Positions 59,592 to 64,000 of a DNA stretch of 64,000 nucleotides are shown piece after piece. The position numbers were made by a program, and so were the translations under genes. Location: contig JAKJER010000006.1 in NCBI GenBank assembly GCA_022705325.1, forward strand, positions 1-64,000, written 5' to 3'. The stretch comes from Planctomycetota bacterium (GTDB lineage Bacteria; Planctomycetota; Phycisphaerae; SM23-33). Under the pieces are notes generated by a model. The model was not told the DNA's origin, made no database searches, and worked only from the letters and a program-made list of their open reading frames with translations. Every line of letters starts with the position of its first letter. The first letter of the stretch is position 1.

Positions 59592-60260
59592 ATGCTCGAC
59601 TGGATATGCGGAAAGACATACTGGACGGTCGCCTTGGCCGCGCTGGCTGGAGCGGTCGCCATGTTGATGGCGTACACGCCCGTCGAGGCGACGATGGGGC
59701 CGATCCAGAAGGTGTTTTACGTTCATCTGCCCTCGGCCATCAATGCGTTCTTCGCCTGCCTGCTGGTGTGCGTGGCGAGCGTGGGCTATCTCGCCCAGCG
59801 CAAGACCGCCTGGGACGACCTGGCCACGGCGGGGGCCAAGGTCGCCGTCGTCCTGTGCACGGTGGTGCTGCTGAGCGGGATGGTGTGGGGGCGATACGCC
59901 TGGGGCAAGTGGTGGACGTGGAGCCCGCGGCTGACCTTCAGCCTGCTGTTGTGGTTGCTGTACGCGGTGTACCTGATCATCCGCTCGTCGATCGAGTCCC
60001 CGCGACAGCGGGCGACGGTGGCGGCGGTGTACGGGATCGTGGCCTTTTTGGACGTGCCGCTGGTGTGGCTGTCGGTCCGCCTCATGCCGGACATCCACCC
60101 CACCTCGGTGACGTTGGCGCCGCCGATGAAGCTCACGCTGGGCGTCTGGTTCCTGCCGGTGACGCTGATCGTGATCGGGTCGGTGGGATGGCTGTACCGT
60201 TCCGGCCGCCGCCGGACGCAGCGGCGCCGGATGCTCCAGTCCCAGGGCGAGGCCGGCTGA
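59592..60260 (+). CDS. ccmC: Heme-handling protein CcmC
   Basis: A 222-residue membrane protein of the WWD family with about six helices. The tryptophan-rich motif is WGKWWTWSPRLT (about 104-115), followed by LLLWLLYAVYLIIR. Flanking histidines are HLPSA (about 45) and DIHPTS (about 165). CcmC loads heme onto CcmE. The ATG at 59592 is chosen since GAGGAA precedes it; a GTG at 59577 overlapping the ccmB stop would add five residues. It is the last ccm gene; ccmD, ccmG and ccmH are not here. Confidence 0.94.
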   Translation: MLDWICGKTYWTVALAALAGAVAMLMAYTPVEATMGPIQKVFYVHLPSAINAFFACLLVCVASVGYLAQRKTAWDDLATAGAKVAVVLCTVVLLSGMVWGRYAWGKWWTWSPRLTFSLLLWLLYAVYLIIRSSIESPRQRATVAAVYGIVAFLDVPLVWLSVRLMPDIHPTSVTLAPPMKLTLGVWFLPVTLIVIGSVGWLYRSGRRRTQRRRMLQSQGEAG

Positions 60261-60272
60261 TCGCCCGGCGGC

Positions 60273-62114
60273 CTACTCGACGGTGACGCTCTTGGCGAGG
60301 TTGCGGGGCTTGTCGACGTTGCAGCCGCGGGCCACGGCTGCGTGGTAGGCCATCAACTGCAGCGGCACGACCGTCAGGATGGGCTGGAGCGGCACGGGGC
60401 AGTCGGGCACGTAGATGACGTGGTCGCAGTATCGCGCGATACCCGTATCGCCCTCGGTGGCCACGGCGATGATGCGTCCTCGCCGGGCGCGGACCTCCTC
60501 GATGTTGCCCAGGATCTTCTCGTACGTCGAGCATCGCGGGGCGATGAACACCACCGGCATGCCCTCGTGGATCAGGGCGATGGGCCCGTGCTTCATCTCG
60601 GCGGCGGGCAAGCCCTCGGCGTGGATGTAGCTGATTTCCTTGAGCTTCAGGGCCCCTTCCAGGGCCACCGGGTAGTTGTAGCCCCGCCCCAGGAACAGCC
60701 AGTTGTCGCGATCGACGTGCTCGGCCACGATCTGGCGGACCAGGCCGGACTGTTCCAGCACCCGCTCGATCTGCTCGGGGATCCGCGTGAGGGCCTGCAT
60801 GTACTGGTCCATGGTCGGCTGGGACATGAACCGCCGGCGCCCCAGCATGAGGGCGATGAGGGTCTCGACGACGAGCTGGCAGGTGAAGGCCTTGGTGGAG
60901 GCCACGCCGATCTCGGGCCCGGCGTGGAGATAGACGCCGGCGTCGGTCTCGCGGGCGATGGTCGAGCCGACCGCGTTGACGATGCCCAGGGCCAGGGCCC
61001 CTTTCTCGCGTGCCTCTCTCAGGGCGGCGAGCGTGTCGGCCGTCTCGCCCGACTGGCTGAGGGCGATCACGAGCGAGCCGTCGTCCACGATGGGGTTGCG
61101 GTAGCGGAACTCGCTGGCGTACTCCACCTCGGTGGGGATGCGGGCGAGATCCTCGAAGAGGTACTCGCCCACGAGGGCGGCGTGCCAGGCGGTCCCGCAG
61201 CCGGTCAGGATGACCTTGCGAGCCCGCACCAGGTCGCGCGAGACCTTCTCCAGCCCGCCGAGCTTGACCCGCATCTCGCGGAGGTCCAGGCGCCCGCCCA
61301 GGCTCATGCGCACCGCCTCGGGCTGCTCCATGATCTCCTTGAGCATGAAGTGCTCGTAGCCGCCCTTGGCGATCTGCTCCAGCGACCACTCGATCTGCTG
61401 GACCTCCTTGGTCACCGGCACGTTGTCCACCGTCATGGTCCGCATGCCGTCGCGGGTGATGACGGCCATCTCGTTGTCGTTCAGGTAGACCACGTTGGCG
61501 GTGTGCTCGATGATGGCGGCGGCGTCGGAGGCGACGATGTACTCGTCGCTGCCCACGCCGACGATCAGGGGGCTGCCCTTTCGGGCGACGACGATCTTGT
61601 CCGGCTCGTCGCTGCAGACGACGGCGATGCCGTAGGTGCCGCTGACCTCGCGCAGGGCCGCCTGCACGGCCTCTTCCAGGCTGTCCGCGCCGTCCTCGTA
61701 GAACTCGCTGATGAGGTGGCTGAGAACCTCGGTGTCGGTCTGGCTGCGGAAGACGCAGCCCTTGGAGGCCAGGAACTGCTTGAGGGTGACGTAGTTCTCG
61801 ATGATGCCGTTATGGACGACCGCGATGCGGTTGTCGTGGTTGCAGTGCGGGTGGGCGTTGACCTCGTTGGGCTCGCCGTGGGTGGCCCAGCGCGTGTGGG
61901 CGATGCCGCACGTGCCGGCCTGGATGTCCCTGTCCGCGCAGGCCAGGGCCTCCACCTCGGCCACCCGCCCGGTCGCCTTGCGGATGTGCAGCGCCTCGCC
62001 GCTGAACACGCACACTCCGGCCGAGTCGTACCCCCGGTACTCCAGCCTCTTGAGCCCTTCGATCAGCACCGAACAGGCGCGCTTGTTCCCGATATATCCG
62101 ACGATTCCGCACAT
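60273..62114 (-). CDS. glmS: Glutamine-fructose-6-phosphate aminotransferase
   Basis: A 613-residue GlmS. Met-Cys2 opens the glutaminase domain (MCGIVGYIGNKRACSVLIEG), with RWATHGEPNEVNAHPH and HNGIIENY for glutamine binding. Two SIS domains follow (VILTGCGTAWHAALVGEY; IALSQSGETADTLAALREA) and the C-terminal loop NLAKSVTVE is intact. It makes glucosamine-6-phosphate for cell-wall and LPS sugars. The ATG at 62114 has GGGAGA upstream, and the initiator Met must be followed by Cys. Convergent with ccmC; the stops are 12 bases apart. Confidence 0.97.
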   Translation of the reverse strand: MCGIVGYIGNKRACSVLIEGLKRLEYRGYDSAGVCVFSGEALHIRKATGRVAEVEALACADRDIQAGTCGIAHTRWATHGEPNEVNAHPHCNHDNRIAVVHNGIIENYVTLKQFLASKGCVFRSQTDTEVLSHLISEFYEDGADSLEEAVQAALREVSGTYGIAVVCSDEPDKIVVARKGSPLIVGVGSDEYIVASDAAAIIEHTANVVYLNDNEMAVITRDGMRTMTVDNVPVTKEVQQIEWSLEQIAKGGYEHFMLKEIMEQPEAVRMSLGGRLDLREMRVKLGGLEKVSRDLVRARKVILTGCGTAWHAALVGEYLFEDLARIPTEVEYASEFRYRNPIVDDGSLVIALSQSGETADTLAALREAREKGALALGIVNAVGSTIARETDAGVYLHAGPEIGVASTKAFTCQLVVETLIALMLGRRRFMSQPTMDQYMQALTRIPEQIERVLEQSGLVRQIVAEHVDRDNWLFLGRGYNYPVALEGALKLKEISYIHAEGLPAAEMKHGPIALIHEGMPVVFIAPRCSTYEKILGNIEEVRARRGRIIAVATEGDTGIARYCDHVIYVPDCPVPLQPILTVVPLQLMAYHAAVARGCNVDKPRNLAKSVTVE

Positions 62115-62225
62115 GGCAGTCTCCCTGCCTTTTCCCGTGGTCCGATATCCATATCGGCCATTGCATCCAAACCCTATTGTAACGATTCCGGCGTTCGACC
62201 GCTCTCCAGGGGACCCGATAGACGA

Positions 62226-62266
62226 AAAGGACAAGGAGGACCTGTTGTGGGTCCTCGTTGTCCTTT
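62226..62266 (-). terminator. Terminator after the isocitrate dehydrogenase gene
   Basis: A 16-bp stem with one G-G mismatch (AAAGGACAA-GGAGGACC with GGTCCTC-TTGTCCTTT arms) and 7-base loop; on the minus strand the arm runs into TTTTCG. It separates the dehydrogenase gene from glmS. Confidence 0.7.
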
Positions 62267-62298
62267 GGGGGCCTGGCGCCCCCTTCGTCCTGTTGCCG

Positions 62299-63408
<1,110 letters not shown>

Positions 63409-63563
63409 GGTTTAGTCCTTGTTCTGTAAGACTCAAAGACCGGCCATGGTACAACACGCTGGGCCGACGGTCAACGGCTGAATGCCACGGGTCGCGCGGA
63501 GCGCGTGCGGTCTCCGCAGCGTGTGCCCGTCACAGTTCCGGTGGTTCTTGCGGGATCTTGCGG

Positions 63564-63569
63564 TACAAT
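63564..63569 (+). promoter_or_regulatory. -10 box of the ABC-F gene, near-leaderless
   Basis: TACAAT lies 10 bases before the ATG at 63579, so transcription would begin about 3 bases before it. The -35 region is weak (no good TTGACA-like hexamer at 17 bases). No Shine-Dalgarno sequence is visible. Confidence 0.4.
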
Positions 63570-63578
63570 GCGCGGCTT

Positions 63579-64000
63579 ATGTCCCTGATCGTGGCCGAAG
63601 GTCTGAGCAAGAGCTGGAGCGACAAGGACGTCCTTCGGAACGTCCACCTGTCGCTTGCGCCGCGCGAGCGGGTGGCCCTGGTGGGGCCCAACGGCGAGGG
63701 CAAGACGACGCTGATCCGCATCCTGGCCGGCCTCGAGCCGGCCACCAGCGGGACGATTCAGCGCAAGGCCGGCCTGCGGGTGGGCTACCTGCCGCAGGAC
63801 CCGCCCGCCCTGGCGGGCACGACGCTGAGGCAGGTCATGCTGGACGTCTTCGCCGACCTGCACCGCATGGAGCGGGAGCTGCACGGTCTGGCTCACCAGA
63901 TGGAGAGCGAAGGCGACCCCAAGCTCATCGCCCGCTACGGTCAGCTCCAGCACGAGTTCGAAGCCCGCGGCGGCTACTCGTACCACCGTCGCATCGAGCA
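63579..64000 (+). CDS. ABC-F family ATPase, 5' part (runs off the window)
   Basis: The first 140 residues of an ABC-F protein, a soluble twin-ATPase class that acts on ribosomes. It begins MSLIVAEGLSKSWSDKDVLR and has Walker A GPNGEGKTTL (about 36-45), Q-loop VGYLPQDPP and the charged helical insertion that precedes the first signature motif (ELHGLAHQMESEG...). Asp/Glu-rich linker and second ATPase lie outside the window. Which ABC-F subgroup (Uup, EttA, YbiT-like) cannot be decided. Confidence 0.88.
   Translation, partial: MSLIVAEGLSKSWSDKDVLRNVHLSLAPRERVALVGPNGEGKTTLIRILAGLEPATSGTIQRKAGLRVGYLPQDPPALAGTTLRQVMLDVFADLHRMERELHGLAHQMESEGDPKLIARYGQLQHEFEARGGYSYHRRIE

Overview
The window is about 64 kb of GC-rich bacterial DNA, dense with genes and with many 4-bp start/stop overlaps. 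A formylglycine-type sulfatase, a DUF1080 sugar hydrolase-like protein, a PEP-CTERM LamG protein, Asp-box repeat and Tat-secreted TIM-barrel proteins, and Thr/Gln/Pro-rich 'ATQPA/SRPA' linkers in many exported proteins suggest a Planctomycetota member, perhaps Phycisphaerae-like. That placement is inference from gene content; there is no rRNA or tRNA in the window to confirm it.

Layout. 1-1 kb: the edge of a REP-associated tyrosine transposase and palindromic DNA. 1-9 kb (minus): sulfatase, then a MacB-type tripartite exporter (TolC, HlyD, ATPase, permease). 9-15 kb: an MBL-fold RNase Z-like protein, an ECF sigma factor with a likely membrane partner, an orphan histidine kinase, a decayed toxin-antitoxin locus and an Asp-box protein. 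15-18.3 kb (minus): SRP RNA-dnaX-ybaB-recR; dnaX has a slippery A10 run. 18.6-23.5 kb (minus): a PEP-CTERM protein, then fmt-rsmB-MNT-HEPN-smpB. 23.6-28.4 kb: CNT nucleoside transporter, DUF1080 protein, endonuclease IV, and an NSS symporter with its small subunit.

28.7-60.3 kb is the core of the window and looks like one extracellular-electron-transfer locus. It starts with an AioXSR-like sensing cassette: an NtrC-type sigma-54 activator, a membrane-anchored PhnD-like binding protein, a HAMP/DHp protein with no ATPase domain, and a membrane histidine kinase. A CbcL-like multiheme/b-type membrane protein, a NapC/NrfH-like 12-heme protein, two paralogous 15-heme proteins and a thioredoxin-fold TPR protein follow. 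A minus-strand operon (10-heme lipoprotein, 678-aa outer-membrane barrel, NHL propeller, 12-heme protein) faces a second NHL lipoprotein. Three tandem tetraheme cytochromes and a divergent cytochrome c maturation operon (ccmE-ccmF-unknown-ccmA-ccmB-ccmC) complete it. I count 87 potential c-heme sites in nine proteins: 79 CX2CH, 5 CX3CH and 3 CX4CH. Sigma-54 -24/-12-like elements lie upstream of the CbcL-like operon, the barrel operon, the second NHL gene (weaker) and the ccm operon, so the local NtrC-type regulator may control the whole set. CcmE has Cys in place of the usual heme-binding His (CX3Y), and no ccmG, ccmH or ccmD is present, as in the 'System I*' variant.

60.3-64 kb: glmS and an isocitrate dehydrogenase (minus), and the start of an ABC-F ATPase that runs off the right edge. 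A VapBC pair and a 474-bp MITE-like element sit between the two cytochrome blocks. I see no CRISPR array, tRNA or prophage.
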